64,000 bases of DNA from Roseiarcus sp963782255 (GTDB taxonomy: Bacteria > Pseudomonadota > Alphaproteobacteria > Rhizobiales > Beijerinckiaceae). Positions 51,891 through 60,726 of this stretch are shown here, piece by piece. The first letter of the stretch is position 1. Each line of letters starts with the position of its first letter. A program made the translations under genes and the position numbers. Where the stretch lies: contig CAWAIS010000001.1 of NCBI GenBank assembly GCA_963782255.1, positions 3,100,001-3,164,000 on the forward strand. Direction: 5' to 3'. The notes below the pieces were generated by a model, which worked only from the letters and a program-made list of their open reading frames with translations, searched no databases and had not been told where the DNA came from.

Positions 51891-53206
51891 GCGATCCGGT
51901 CATTCAGTCGCTGCATGCGCGGCGCATCTGGGACTCGCGCGGACGCCCCACCGTCGAAGCGGAAGCGGTCCTCAGCGACGGCTCAGTCGGACGAGGAGTG
52001 GCGCCCGCTGGCGCCTCGCGTGGAAGCCGCGAGGCGATCGAGAAGCGCGACGGCGGCGCGCGACTCGGCGGCCTCGACGTGCAGGGCGCCCTCGCCGGGA
52101 TCCGAACGGAAATCGCGCCTGCGATCATCAGGCTCGATCCCTTCGATCAGGCCGGCCTCGATCGCAGACTGGTGGCGCTGGACGGCACGGAAACTCTCGC
52201 CCGGCTTGGCGGCAACGCCCTGACCGCCGTGTCCCTCGCCGTCCTCCACGCGGCGGCGGCAAGTCGAAGGCTGCCGCTGTGGCGTTATCTCCTTGGCGAC
52301 GGACCGGCCATCATGCCCCTGCCCGAGATTCAGATTTTCGGCGGTGGCGCTCACGCCGGACGGCGAACGGACGTTCAAGATTTCATGGTCGTCGCGCCGA
52401 GAGCGAGGACCTTCGCCGGGGCGCTGGAAGCGACGGCGGAGGTCTATCGCGCCGCCGGGCAAATCATGGCGGAGCGCGATCTTCTGCAGGGGGTCGCCGA
52501 CGAAGGCGGCTGGTGGCCTGCATTCGCAAGCAACGAGGAGGCGCTCGATACGCTGATGCTCGCCACCGAGCGGGCCGGGCTCACGCCAGGCGAGGACGTC
52601 GCGATCTCGCTCGATATCGCCGCTTCCGAATTCGGCCGCGGCGGGCGGTATCGGTTGGGCCTGGAGAAGCGCGAACTCGACCGAGACGGTCTCGCCGAGA
52701 TGCTGATCAGCTGGAGCGCCCGTTACCCGATCGTTTCGGTCGAGGACCCGTTCGCCGAGGACGATGCGATTGGCTTTCAGCGCTTCCTCGCCGCGGTCGG
52801 CGACCGCATTCAGGTCATTGGCGACGACTTGCTCGTCACGAATGCGATGCGGGTGCGCGAAGCGGCCAGCTTGCAGAGCGCCAACGCCGTCCTCATCAAG
52901 ATCAATCAGGCGGGCACGGTCAGCGCTGCGAGGGCGGCTCTCGAAGAAGGTCTCCGCCATGGCTTCGGAACGATCGTCTCGGCGCGATCAGGCGAGACGG
53001 AAGACGTGTCCATCGTCCACCTCGCGGTCGGTTGGGGCGCCGGGCAGCTCAAAGTCGGCTCCTTCGCGCGGTCCGAGCGCATGGCGAAATGGAACGAGGG
53101 CTTGCGCATCGAAGAGGCGCTTGGGTCGAAGGCGCGCTTTGCCGGGTTCGACGCGATGCCGGCGCGCAGGAAGCGCGCACATGAAGCGAGCGGAGGCGAG
53201 GCATGA
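51887..53206 (+). CDS. Enolase paralogue with altered phosphate-site residue
   Basis: A 439-residue protein of the enolase family proper, with GASRG, GGGAHAG, GVADEGGWWPAF, VSVEDPFAEDD, VLIKINQAGT and QLKVGSFARSERMAKWN. The acid/base pair (E206, K338) and magnesium ligands (D243, E286, D313) are kept. Three sites differ from glycolytic enolase: SHRSGETED reads SARSGETED (A366 for the phosphate-contacting His), SRGNPTVE reads SRGRPTVE, and NGGxHA reads GGGAHA. Operon context suggests elimination of water from a 2-phospho-sugar-acid-like compound, perhaps but not surely 2-phosphoglycerate. ATGA overlaps on both sides. Confidence 0.9.
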   Translation: MSDPVIQSLHARRIWDSRGRPTVEAEAVLSDGSVGRGVAPAGASRGSREAIEKRDGGARLGGLDVQGALAGIRTEIAPAIIRLDPFDQAGLDRRLVALDGTETLARLGGNALTAVSLAVLHAAAASRRLPLWRYLLGDGPAIMPLPEIQIFGGGAHAGRRTDVQDFMVVAPRARTFAGALEATAEVYRAAGQIMAERDLLQGVADEGGWWPAFASNEEALDTLMLATERAGLTPGEDVAISLDIAASEFGRGGRYRLGLEKRELDRDGLAEMLISWSARYPIVSVEDPFAEDDAIGFQRFLAAVGDRIQVIGDDLLVTNAMRVREAASLQSANAVLIKINQAGTVSAARAALEEGLRHGFGTIVSARSGETEDVSIVHLAVGWGAGQLKVGSFARSERMAKWNEGLRIEEALGSKARFAGFDAMPARRKRAHEASGGEA

Positions 53207-54696
53207 CGGCGAACACTCTTTCCACCGCCAGCGGCGCGCTCGCGGTTTCCGCGCCGGATGCGAAAGGCGTTCGCGCCTACAAGGGCATCCCTTACGCCGC
53301 GCCGCCTTTCGGAGAATTGCGTTGGCGGCCGCCCCAGCCCGTCCAGCCGTGGAAGGGCGTTCGGTCGGCGAACGCGTTCGGGCCGAATTCGCTTCAGGGC
53401 GTCGTGTTCGACGACATCGATCCGACCCTTTGCGGTGTTTCGGAGGACTGCCTCTATCTCAACGTCTGGACGGCGGCTGCGCCCGGGAGCCCCGGGCGGC
53501 TTCCCGTCATGGTCTGGATCCATGGCGGCGGCTTCGTCGTCGGGTCGGGCTCGGAACCGCGTTACGATGGAACGCGCCTCGCGATGCGCGGCGTCATCGT
53601 CGTGACGGTCAACCACCGTCTCAACGCGCTTGGCTTTCTCGCCCACCCCGAACTCACCGCCGAATCCGAGCATCGCGCCTCCGGCAATTGCGGCATGTTC
53701 GATCTCGTCGCGGCGCTCAAATGGGTGAAGCGCAACATCGCGGCCTTCGGCGGCGCTCCGGACAAGGTGACGATTGCCGGGGAATCTGCGGGCTCCGAGG
53801 CGGTCAGCGCGCTCATGGCGTCGCCGCTCGCCAAGGGCCTTTTCTCGCGCGCGATCGGACAGAGCGGCGCCATGTTCGCAACCCCGAGCCGCGCGCCGGC
53901 GCCGCTCGACAAGGCCGAGGCCGCCGGTCTCGCTTTCATGCGCAAGGTTGGAGCCACAACTCTCGCCGAGCTCCGCGCCGCCCCGGCTGACGCGATTCTC
54001 GCCGCTGCGCCCGGCCTCGGTTATCGGCCGATCGTAGACGGCTATTTCCTGCCGAAAACTCCGGCGGACATATTCGCTGGAGGCGAACAGTCCGACGTTC
54101 CGCTCATGGCCGGTTGGAACAAGGACGAGGGCTTCAACTTCACGCTCCTGCAGGGCGACAACGCGAAGCGCCCTTACGCCGACCTCGTGCGCGAGATCTT
54201 TCGCGAGCGGGCGGAGGAGGCGCTTCGGCATTATCCGGCGGGAACGCCTGCGCAAGACAAGGCTTCCGCGCGTTCGCTCGGCGGCGACCTTACGATCATC
54301 CATTCGACCTGGGCCTGGATCGAGGCGCAGACACGGCGCGGCGAAGCGGACATCTTCCGCTTCCGCTTCGACCGCGCGCCGCTGACGCCGCAGGGCTGGT
54401 TCGGCGAACGCGACAGCCGAGACGCGGGCGCTTTTCACGCGGGCGAAATCCTCTACGTATTCGACAATCTCGACGCGTTTCCTTGGCTCGTCGACGACAA
54501 GGACCGCGAGCTCGCGAGAATCGCCTCGGGCTACTGGGTCAACTTCGTCAAGACCGGCGATCCCAACGGACCGGGTCTCCCGCACTGGCCCTCGTTCCGC
54601 GAACCAGGCTCGCCCGTGATGGCGCTCGACGCGCCGCCCTCAGCGGGTCCGGAGGAGGGCCGCGAGCGGCACGCGTTCCTGAGCGGTGCCAAATGA
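53203..54696 (+). CDS. Type B carboxylesterase
   Basis: A 497-residue alpha/beta hydrolase of the type B carboxylesterase family. The oxyanion region is VWIHGGGFVVGSG, the nucleophile elbow GESAGS, and the first disulfide-region block CLYLNVWTA. No signal peptide is seen, so it is probably cytoplasmic. Its ATG overlaps the enolase paralogue stop, so it belongs to the same operon and may free the imported compound from an ester. Confidence 0.92.
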   Translation: MTANTLSTASGALAVSAPDAKGVRAYKGIPYAAPPFGELRWRPPQPVQPWKGVRSANAFGPNSLQGVVFDDIDPTLCGVSEDCLYLNVWTAAAPGSPGRLPVMVWIHGGGFVVGSGSEPRYDGTRLAMRGVIVVTVNHRLNALGFLAHPELTAESEHRASGNCGMFDLVAALKWVKRNIAAFGGAPDKVTIAGESAGSEAVSALMASPLAKGLFSRAIGQSGAMFATPSRAPAPLDKAEAAGLAFMRKVGATTLAELRAAPADAILAAAPGLGYRPIVDGYFLPKTPADIFAGGEQSDVPLMAGWNKDEGFNFTLLQGDNAKRPYADLVREIFRERAEEALRHYPAGTPAQDKASARSLGGDLTIIHSTWAWIEAQTRRGEADIFRFRFDRAPLTPQGWFGERDSRDAGAFHAGEILYVFDNLDAFPWLVDDKDRELARIASGYWVNFVKTGDPNGPGLPHWPSFREPGSPVMALDAPPSAGPEEGRERHAFLSGAK

Positions 54697-54767
54697 CGAG
54701 CGCTCGAGCCCCGTGGTAGGCTTGACGTCGCGCCCCTTGGGGGGTGGGCTGATGAGGGGAAGAACCG

Positions 54768-54977
54768 ATGTCGCGCAAAATCCTCGCCGCGTTGTTCATG
54801 CTGACCATGGTCAACGTCGTCGTGTTCGTCTTGAACATTTCGCCGGCGGCGCGAGCCGCGTTGGCCGGGGCGAGCTACAAGGAGCTCATGGGCGACGCCG
54901 CCTTCACGCACGCGGTCAAGACTGTGGTCGAGGCCTGCCATGTGAACCTCGACATTGCCCGCGTGACCTGCAGGTGA
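54768..54977 (+). CDS. Small exported or membrane-anchored protein of unknown function
   Basis: A 69-residue protein. An N-terminal hydrophobic stretch (ILAALFMLTMVNVVVFVLNI) is a signal anchor or signal peptide (possible cleavage at ARAALA). The rest is a short polar domain with two cysteines (EACHVN and VTCR). GGGGAAG precedes the ATG. It lies 70 bp after the carboxylesterase and is the last plus-strand gene. I do not recognise a family. Confidence 0.62.
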   Translation: MSRKILAALFMLTMVNVVVFVLNISPAARAALAGASYKELMGDAAFTHAVKTVVEACHVNLDIARVTCR

Positions 54978-55326
54978 GGCTTCGGGCTGGAGGCGACCGG
55001 CGGACGCAATGACGGGGCGCGTCACGGATCACGCATCGAGGCGGTCGCCCGCCTCGCCGTCCGGGCGCCCGTGCAAAGTCGACAGGCGCGCGAGCGATTT
55101 CAACGGCTTGGGCGCCAAATTGTGCAACTTCTGACGCGAGCGTCGCAAAGCGCGGGCGCAGGCGCAGCCCGTCGAGGCCATGATAACGAATCGAGCGCGG
55201 CTACACCCCGACAAGGAGGACGCGCCGGACAGGGGGCGGCGACGTATGAAGGCGGCATGGATGTTTTCACATATATACATATCGTTATGTCTGCCTGCGC
55301 GTGGCCGTGAGCCGATCGCTTGGCGC
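54978..55326. other. Intergenic region between convergent operons
   Basis: About 350 bases lie between the ends of the plus-strand catabolic operon and the minus-strand Mo-hydroxylase operon. It is GC-rich except for an AT-rich patch near 55265-55292 that contains the perfect short palindrome ACATA-TCGT-TATGT (55277-55290). I see no supportable gene or RNA. A hairpin at the right edge is listed separately. Confidence 0.5.
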
Positions 55327-55337
55327 TCAGCCAAGCG
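55317..55337 (-). terminator. Hairpin overlapping the stop codon of the SMP-30/isochorismatase-like gene
   Basis: CGCTTGGC and GCCAAGCG form a perfect 8-bp stem around a 5-base loop that contains part of the stop codon of the minus-strand gene. No T tract follows, so it may slow 3' exonucleases or be a rho-assisted end rather than a classic terminator. Confidence 0.35.
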
Positions 55338-56925
55338 CCCGGATCACAGCGTCGACATTGGTGACGACGGAGACGTTCTGCAACGCGAAGTTGATCGACG
55401 CGCTGTGCCATTCCGCGTTCATGGTCGAGCAGCAGTCCTCGGGCACGATCATGAAATAGCCCTTGTCGGCGCCGGTGCGCGCGGTGTGCTCGATCGACAT
55501 GTTGGTCCAGGCGCCGGTGACGATGATCATGTCGCGCGCTGCGCTCTTCAGGATCGTCTCGAGCCGCGTGCCCTCCCAGGCGCTCATGCGTATCTTCTCG
55601 ACGATGAAGTCGCCGGCCTGCGGCTCGAGGCCGCTGACCGGCGCCGCGCCCCAACCGCCGCGCACCATCGCCTTGTTGTCGGCGACGCCCTCGAACAGCG
55701 GCGCATTCAGGGTCAGACCCGGCGCGCCCGGCTCGACGATGAACCAGACATGGATGACGACGACGCCGCGCGCGCGCGCCGCCGCGGCGAGCCGGCGCAC
55801 GTTCTCGACCACGTTCTGCGAACGCGCGTGGGCGGGAGAACCGGACGCGGCGAAGGCACCGCCCTCGCTGATGACGTCGTTCTGCAAGTCTTGAATGATG
55901 AGCGCCGAGCGGCGCGGATCGAGGATGAGGTCGCGCGCGAGAGCGGGAGACGGCGACGAAGAAGCCGGCGCGGCGCGCGCCTCATGCGCCGCTGACGACG
56001 CATGCGCCCCGCTGGTCGCATTCATGTAGGGCTCGCGGCGCGGCCCGACTTTGGTCGCGACGCTGTAGACCGAATGGGTCGCCGTCAAATAGAGCGTGCG
56101 GAAGTCCGGCCCGCCCCAGGCGAGATTGGCGACGAGTTCGGGCGCGCGCACTTTGCCGATCAGATCGCCGTTGGGCGCATAGACCCAGACCCCGCCAGGC
56201 GCTGTGACCCAGACATTGCCATTGGCGTCGCATTTCATGCCGTCGGGGACGCCCGCTTCGAGTGACGAGCGGATGCCGGAGGCGAAGATGCGCGCGTTCG
56301 AGAGCGAGCCGTCGGCGGCGACGTCGAAGACGCGGATCAGCGTCTGCGCCGTGTCGTTGACATAGATGAGCCGCTCGTCCGGCGAGAAGCAGAGGCCGTT
56401 CGGCTGATCGAACAGATGGCGGTCGACGAGAAGCTGCGGCGCGCCGCCGCCGGGCGGCACGCGGTAGACGCCCTGGAACCCGAGCTGGCGCGGCCGCTCG
56501 ACGCCATAGACCGGCATGCGTCCGTACCAGGGGTCGGAGAAATAGATCGAGCCGTCGGAACGCACGCAGACGTCGTTGGGGCTGTTCAGCTCCTGTCGCT
56601 CGTAATGCGTGGCGATGACCTCGCGCCGCCCGTCGGCGCGCTCGCGGATGAGCGACGAGGTCGCGTGTTCGCAGACGATCAGATTGAGGTCGGCGTCGTA
56701 AGTCATGCCGTTGCATTTGTTCGACGGACGCTTGACCTCCGTGACGCCCTGACGCGGATCCCACCGCCGCCGCACGTCGGCGGGCATATCGGAGAAGAGG
56801 AGATAGTGATCGACCGGATGCCAGATCGGCCCCTCGGTGAAGGTGAAGCCGGTTCCGACCTGTCCGACCGGCGCGTAAGGGTCGATCAGCTGCTCGAACT
56901 CGGGGCGCAAAGTCGCATGGGTCAT
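55327..56925 (-). CDS. SMP-30/gluconolactonase fused to an isochorismatase-like hydrolase domain
   Basis: A 532-residue two-domain protein. Residues 1-300 form an SMP-30 beta-propeller lactonase with metal-site motifs FTEGPIW (E31), NSPNDV (N117) and VPDGM (D228). After an Ala/Ser/Pro linker (about 305-332), residues 335-532 form a cysteine-hydrolase (isochorismatase-like) domain with D346 (QDLQND) and K444. The usual Cys is Ser477 (TGAWTNMSIEHTAR), so amidase chemistry may be altered or lost. ATG at 56925 is chosen because GAGGAAG precedes it. It is the last gene of the Mo-hydroxylase operon, and likely acts on a lactone and an amide or related bond from the pathway. Confidence 0.9.
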   Translation of the reverse strand: MTHATLRPEFEQLIDPYAPVGQVGTGFTFTEGPIWHPVDHYLLFSDMPADVRRRWDPRQGVTEVKRPSNKCNGMTYDADLNLIVCEHATSSLIRERADGRREVIATHYERQELNSPNDVCVRSDGSIYFSDPWYGRMPVYGVERPRQLGFQGVYRVPPGGGAPQLLVDRHLFDQPNGLCFSPDERLIYVNDTAQTLIRVFDVAADGSLSNARIFASGIRSSLEAGVPDGMKCDANGNVWVTAPGGVWVYAPNGDLIGKVRAPELVANLAWGGPDFRTLYLTATHSVYSVATKVGPRREPYMNATSGAHASSAAHEARAAPASSSPSPALARDLILDPRRSALIIQDLQNDVISEGGAFAASGSPAHARSQNVVENVRRLAAAARARGVVVIHVWFIVEPGAPGLTLNAPLFEGVADNKAMVRGGWGAAPVSGLEPQAGDFIVEKIRMSAWEGTRLETILKSAARDMIIVTGAWTNMSIEHTARTGADKGYFMIVPEDCCSTMNAEWHSASINFALQNVSVVTNVDAVIRALG

Positions 56926-56948
56926 TGCCTGCTTCCTCGTTGCTGGCC

Positions 56949-57797
56949 TTACATCGGGAACCAGTTGCGCTTGGCCACCGTCTGCACGGTCGGGCCCGGA
57001 ACCTGATCCTGCAAGCGCGCGACCACGGCGCCGCCTTCGATCTTCGCCGGGCGGTCGTGGACCGGCAGGAGAAAGCGCGCATTGCTGAGGAGCTTCTTGA
57101 TCGCGCCCTTTTCGGCCCGCTTCGACACAGCATGATTGCCTGTCGTCTGCGGCTCCCACTCATGGATCTGGCGGAAGGGTTCGACGATCTGGTCGTTGAT
57201 GTCGTAGATCACGTCGCCGCAGATGGTGGCGATCCCCTCGATGGTGTGGACGTGGACGTTCATCGACCCTTCCGTGTGGGCGCCGGCCGCCTCGCAATAG
57301 ACGCCGGGGATAAGTTCGATCGGACCCGAGATTTCGAGGTCGAGAAAGCGCAGCGCGCCCCTGGTGTGCAGGCGGTCAATCAGGTGCTTGATGTCGGGCG
57401 CGGGATATTGCGGATGCATGATCCCAGAGACCGAGAATTCGAGCTCGCGGCGATTGATCACAGCGGTCGTGTTCATGGGGAAGAGATCGTCCTTGCCCGC
57501 GTGATCGATGTGCAGATGCGTATGCGCGACGAAGCGCACGTCGCCCATGCGGACGCCGTGCTTCATGAGCTGATTCTCGATCATGTTCTCATGATACTGG
57601 AGCCCGCGCATGCCGAGCGTCTCCATGATCTGGTTCGAGCGGTAGCCGGTGTCGACGAGGACCGGATAGTCGCCGCCCAGGATCAGAAATCCAAAGACCG
57701 GCACGCGGCGCGTGCGGCCGCAATCGCGCCCGAGCACGAGGAAGCTCGACTCGAGCTCGATGTCGCCGTAGTCGAGAATCTTGATTTCCAGCCGCAT
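56949..57797 (-). CDS. Metallo-beta-lactamase-fold hydrolase (AHL-lactonase-like)
   Basis: A 282-residue dizinc hydrolase with HTHLHIDHAG (HxHxDH), GAHTEGS (His), CGDVIYD (bridging Asp) and LLPVHD (last His). The layout is closest to the N-acyl-homoserine-lactone lactonase group, but genes of this group also open other lactones and cyclic compounds. GGGAGG precedes the ATG. It lies 23 bp before the SMP-30 fusion, so lactone or ring hydrolysis within the pathway is likelier than quorum quenching. Confidence 0.9.
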   Translation of the reverse strand: MRLEIKILDYGDIELESSFLVLGRDCGRTRRVPVFGFLILGGDYPVLVDTGYRSNQIMETLGMRGLQYHENMIENQLMKHGVRMGDVRFVAHTHLHIDHAGKDDLFPMNTTAVINRRELEFSVSGIMHPQYPAPDIKHLIDRLHTRGALRFLDLEISGPIELIPGVYCEAAGAHTEGSMNVHVHTIEGIATICGDVIYDINDQIVEPFRQIHEWEPQTTGNHAVSKRAEKGAIKKLLSNARFLLPVHDRPAKIEGGAVVARLQDQVPGPTVQTVAKRNWFPM

Positions 57798-57839
57798 GGA
57801 TGTCCCTCCCTGTTTGTTCGAGCGCGCGGGGCGCGCTCA

Positions 57840-58727
57840 TCACTTGATGCGGTAGACGCGCATCGCCGTGTCGCGCAGGATCGCCTGCTGTTCGCGTTCC
57901 TCGAACAAGCTCACAGCCGCGCGGTAGGCATCGGCGAGAGCGCGATACGATGTCCAGAGCTTTTCGATCGGGAAGTTCGAACCGAACAGGCATCGGTCGG
58001 CGCCGAAGACGCCGACCGTGTCGCGCATCACTTCGGCGATGTGCGCGGGGTCGTTACGGTGAATGAACGTGCCGAGCCCGGAGAGCTTGGAGACGACGTT
58101 CGGGCAGACCCCGAGCCGGACCATGCCGGCGCGCCACTCCGCCCTACCCTCGCGCGAAAGGTCTTCGAGCATGCCCGCGTGCTGCAGCACGAACGTCACG
58201 CGCGGACAGGCCTCGGCGAGATCGGCGGCGTCGGCCATCTGCCTTGCGAAGACCTGGAGATCGAAGCTGAAGCCATAGTCGGCGAGATGGCCGACGTTGC
58301 GGCGGATCGTTGGATCGGCCGCGAGATCAGCGCGCGCGGCGAAGCGGTAAAGCGGGTTCTCGTGCCAGTGAAGTTGCATGCGGACGCCACGCAAGAGCGA
58401 ATAGCGCGCGAGCCGATCGAGCTGGCGCCGCAGGTCGGGGACGGAAAAGTCCGCGTAGGCCACGATGGCGTGCGGCCAGCCGGTCGCCTCCGCGGTCTTC
58501 TGCACCCAGGCGGTCTCGTCCTCGAACCGCTCGCGCGGCCAGTTGGTCTGGACGTAAACGGACCTGACGACGTCCGAACCCCGTATATCGGCAAGATATT
58601 CGTCGATCGGATAGTCGCGCCGGATCGGCTCGTAGGGGCCGAATATGCGCGGCTGCATCGGCCCCACGAGCCACGGCAGGTCGGCCTGGCGCCAGATGTG
58701 ATGATGGCCGTCGACGATCGGGATCAT
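57840..58727 (-). CDS. Amidohydrolase family 2 (TIM-barrel metal-dependent hydrolase)
   Basis: A 295-residue amidohydrolase-2 family protein. It starts PIVDGHHHIW (HxH metal motif), with LRGVRMQLHWH, FVLQHAG and CLFGSNFPIEKLW toward the end. Relatives are lactonases (2-pyrone-4,6-dicarboxylate or sugar lactones) and non-oxidative decarboxylases. GAAAGAGG precedes ATG at 58727, which overlaps the VWA gene stop as ATGA. Probably cytoplasmic. Confidence 0.9.
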   Translation of the reverse strand: MIPIVDGHHHIWRQADLPWLVGPMQPRIFGPYEPIRRDYPIDEYLADIRGSDVVRSVYVQTNWPRERFEDETAWVQKTAEATGWPHAIVAYADFSVPDLRRQLDRLARYSLLRGVRMQLHWHENPLYRFAARADLAADPTIRRNVGHLADYGFSFDLQVFARQMADAADLAEACPRVTFVLQHAGMLEDLSREGRAEWRAGMVRLGVCPNVVSKLSGLGTFIHRNDPAHIAEVMRDTVGVFGADRCLFGSNFPIEKLWTSYRALADAYRAAVSLFEEREQQAILRDTAMRVYRIK

Positions 58728-59842
58728 GCCGCCCTCTTTCGCGCCAGAGCCAGAACATGATCGACGATCGCCGGGGTCGAGCCGCCGTCGACCATGTCGT
58801 CGACGAAGCGGGAGACGGCGATCAGGGCGTCGGTCTGCGGCTTGAAGTTTGGACCCCGCGCGAGCGGCGTCAGCCAGCTCAGGCGCCAGGCGCGGCGCGA
58901 GAGCTTCGCGACGGCGTCGGCGAGCGCCAGCGGATCGCCGCGCTCGAGCCCGTCCGAGACGATCAGCGTCGCGGCGCCGCGCGCATAGCCGCTGAACCGC
59001 GGCACGGCGAGGAAGGCCTGCAGCGCGTCGCCGATGCGGGTGCCGCCGTCGAAGTCGCTGACGGTCGCCGCCGCGGCGGCGAGCGCCTGTTCGCGGCGCT
59101 TCATGCGCATCGGCCGCGTGACGCGCGTCAAGCGCGTGCCGAAGGTGAAGACTTCGACGCGCGGCACGGCTTGCGCCAGCGCATGCGCAAGGCGCAGGTT
59201 CTCTTCGGTGCACGTCTTCATCGAGCCGGACACGTCGATGAGCAGGAGGAGCTTGCGCGGCCGAAGCCGGCGCCTGAGCCGCGACAGCTTGATGACTTCA
59301 CCGTCGCTCCGCGCCGCGTCGCGCAAAGTCCGGCGCAGGTCGATCACGGCGCCGCGCCGCGCGCGCATGCGGCGGTAGCTGCGGCGCTTCGGCAGACGGC
59401 GGCTTGCCTCGCGGCCGAGGCGGCGGAGGGCGTCGGCGTGGCCGGACGGTCCGAAGCGACGCTCGCCGAGCGCCTCGGCGCGGGTCGCGGCCTCGCCGGT
59501 CTGGTTGACCTCGTCGGCTTGCGCCGCCTCGTCCTCGCCGCGCCGATCCTCCTGCACTTTGACCGGCTGCTCCGCCTCGGCGTCCGATAGCGCCGGCGCG
59601 TCCTCACCGAGGAAGTGGATGCGAAAGAGCATATCGTAGGCCGCACGTCGCTCGGGCGGCGGCGCCAGGGTCGCCAGTCCCGCGCGGCGGATATCCTCGA
59701 TATCGCGCGGCCCAAGCAGCGAGACGCCTTCGAGGAACGCCGTCGTCTGTTCGGGCGCAATGCGGAAGCCGTTCAGCCGCAGGACGGCGACGAAGGCAAG
59801 CAACGGGCGCACGGCGCGCGGGAGCGAATCGGCTTCGCTCAT
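58724..59842 (-). CDS. CoxE-like VWA-domain protein
   Basis: A 372-residue protein of the CoxE type: helical N-terminal half, an acidic Glu/Ala/Gln-rich middle, then a von Willebrand A domain with a metal-ion-dependent adhesion site (LLLIDVSGSMKT, and FDGGTRIGDAL). In CO-dehydrogenase clusters CoxD (MoxR ATPase) and CoxE act together in maturing the Mo/Cu site. Here the pair sits in a Mo-hydroxylase operon, so a similar assembly role is likely. Overlaps the MoxR gene by four bases. Confidence 0.9.
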   Translation of the reverse strand: MSEADSLPRAVRPLLAFVAVLRLNGFRIAPEQTTAFLEGVSLLGPRDIEDIRRAGLATLAPPPERRAAYDMLFRIHFLGEDAPALSDAEAEQPVKVQEDRRGEDEAAQADEVNQTGEAATRAEALGERRFGPSGHADALRRLGREASRRLPKRRSYRRMRARRGAVIDLRRTLRDAARSDGEVIKLSRLRRRLRPRKLLLLIDVSGSMKTCTEENLRLAHALAQAVPRVEVFTFGTRLTRVTRPMRMKRREQALAAAAATVSDFDGGTRIGDALQAFLAVPRFSGYARGAATLIVSDGLERGDPLALADAVAKLSRRAWRLSWLTPLARGPNFKPQTDALIAVSRFVDDMVDGGSTPAIVDHVLALARKRAA

Positions 59843-60720
59843 GCCGCGGCCTCGGCGATGATGGCGTCGAGCCGGCCCGAGACATAGGCGAGGTCTTCCT
59901 CGTCCTTGAGCGCGACGCCGATCGAGCGCTTGAACGCGTCCGGCCAGCGCGCGCCGCCGCGGTTCAGAAGCGTCGCCGCCTCGGCCCAGTCGACCGACTC
60001 CGCGATGCCGGGCGCCTTGCTTAACGGTTCGCGCCTGAGCTTGCCGACCGCGGCGACAACCGCGCGCGCCGTCCGCTCGGCGACGCTGGACGCGCGCATC
60101 ATCACGATCCGCGCCTCGCGCTCCGGGCTCGGATATTCGATCCAGTGGTAGACGCAGCGGCGGCGCAGCGCCTCATGCAGATCGCGCGTCCGGTTCGAGG
60201 TCAGGACGACGATCGGCCGCTCGACGGCGCGCAAGGTGCCGCGCTCGGGGATCGAGATCTGGAAGTCGGACAGGAACTCCAGCAGAAAGGCTTCGAATTC
60301 CTGGTCCGAGCGGTCGATCTCGTCGATCAAGAGCACGGAGGAATCGGGCGAACGCAACGCGGCCAGCATCGGCCGCTCGATCAGGAACGGCTCGCCGTAA
60401 ATGTCGATGCTCTGGTCGCCCGCCTGGCGGATCGCCAACATCTGGCGCGGATAATTCCATTCGTAGAGCGCGGCGGAGGCGTCGACGCCTTCGTAGCACT
60501 GCAGGCGGATGAGCCGGCGCGCGAGCACGGCGGCGATCGCCTTGGCGGCCTCGGTCTTGCCGACGCCGGGCGCGCCTTCGAGCAGGAGCGGCTTGCCGAG
60601 CGCGAGCGCCAGATAGGCGGCCGTCGCAAGGCCCTCGTCGGCGAGGTAGTAAGCGGCCCGCAGCGCCTTCTCCAGCCCCTCCGGACTGTCGATGCCGCCA
60701 ATGTTGCCCCGCGGCGCCAT
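59839..60720 (-). CDS. MoxR/CoxD-like AAA+ ATPase
   Basis: A 293-residue AAA+ ATPase of the MoxR family: Walker A EGAPGVGKTEAAKAIA, Walker B SVLLIDEIDRSDQEFEAFLLE, sensor 1 PIVVLTSNRTRDL and the arginine region RRRCVYHWIEYP. It pairs with the VWA protein encoded next as a metalloenzyme-maturation chaperone. It lies six bp after the gene for the C-terminal Mo subunit. Confidence 0.93.
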   Translation of the reverse strand: MAPRGNIGGIDSPEGLEKALRAAYYLADEGLATAAYLALALGKPLLLEGAPGVGKTEAAKAIAAVLARRLIRLQCYEGVDASAALYEWNYPRQMLAIRQAGDQSIDIYGEPFLIERPMLAALRSPDSSVLLIDEIDRSDQEFEAFLLEFLSDFQISIPERGTLRAVERPIVVLTSNRTRDLHEALRRRCVYHWIEYPSPEREARIVMMRASSVAERTARAVVAAVGKLRREPLSKAPGIAESVDWAEAATLLNRGGARWPDAFKRSIGVALKDEEDLAYVSGRLDAIIAEAAA

Positions 60721-60726
60721 GTGGCC

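Noticed and set aside
56949..57797. Dedicated quorum-quenching lactonase
   Set aside because: The sequence fits the AHL-lactonase-like group, but the position between other hydrolases in a Mo-hydroxylase operon makes a pathway role more likely.
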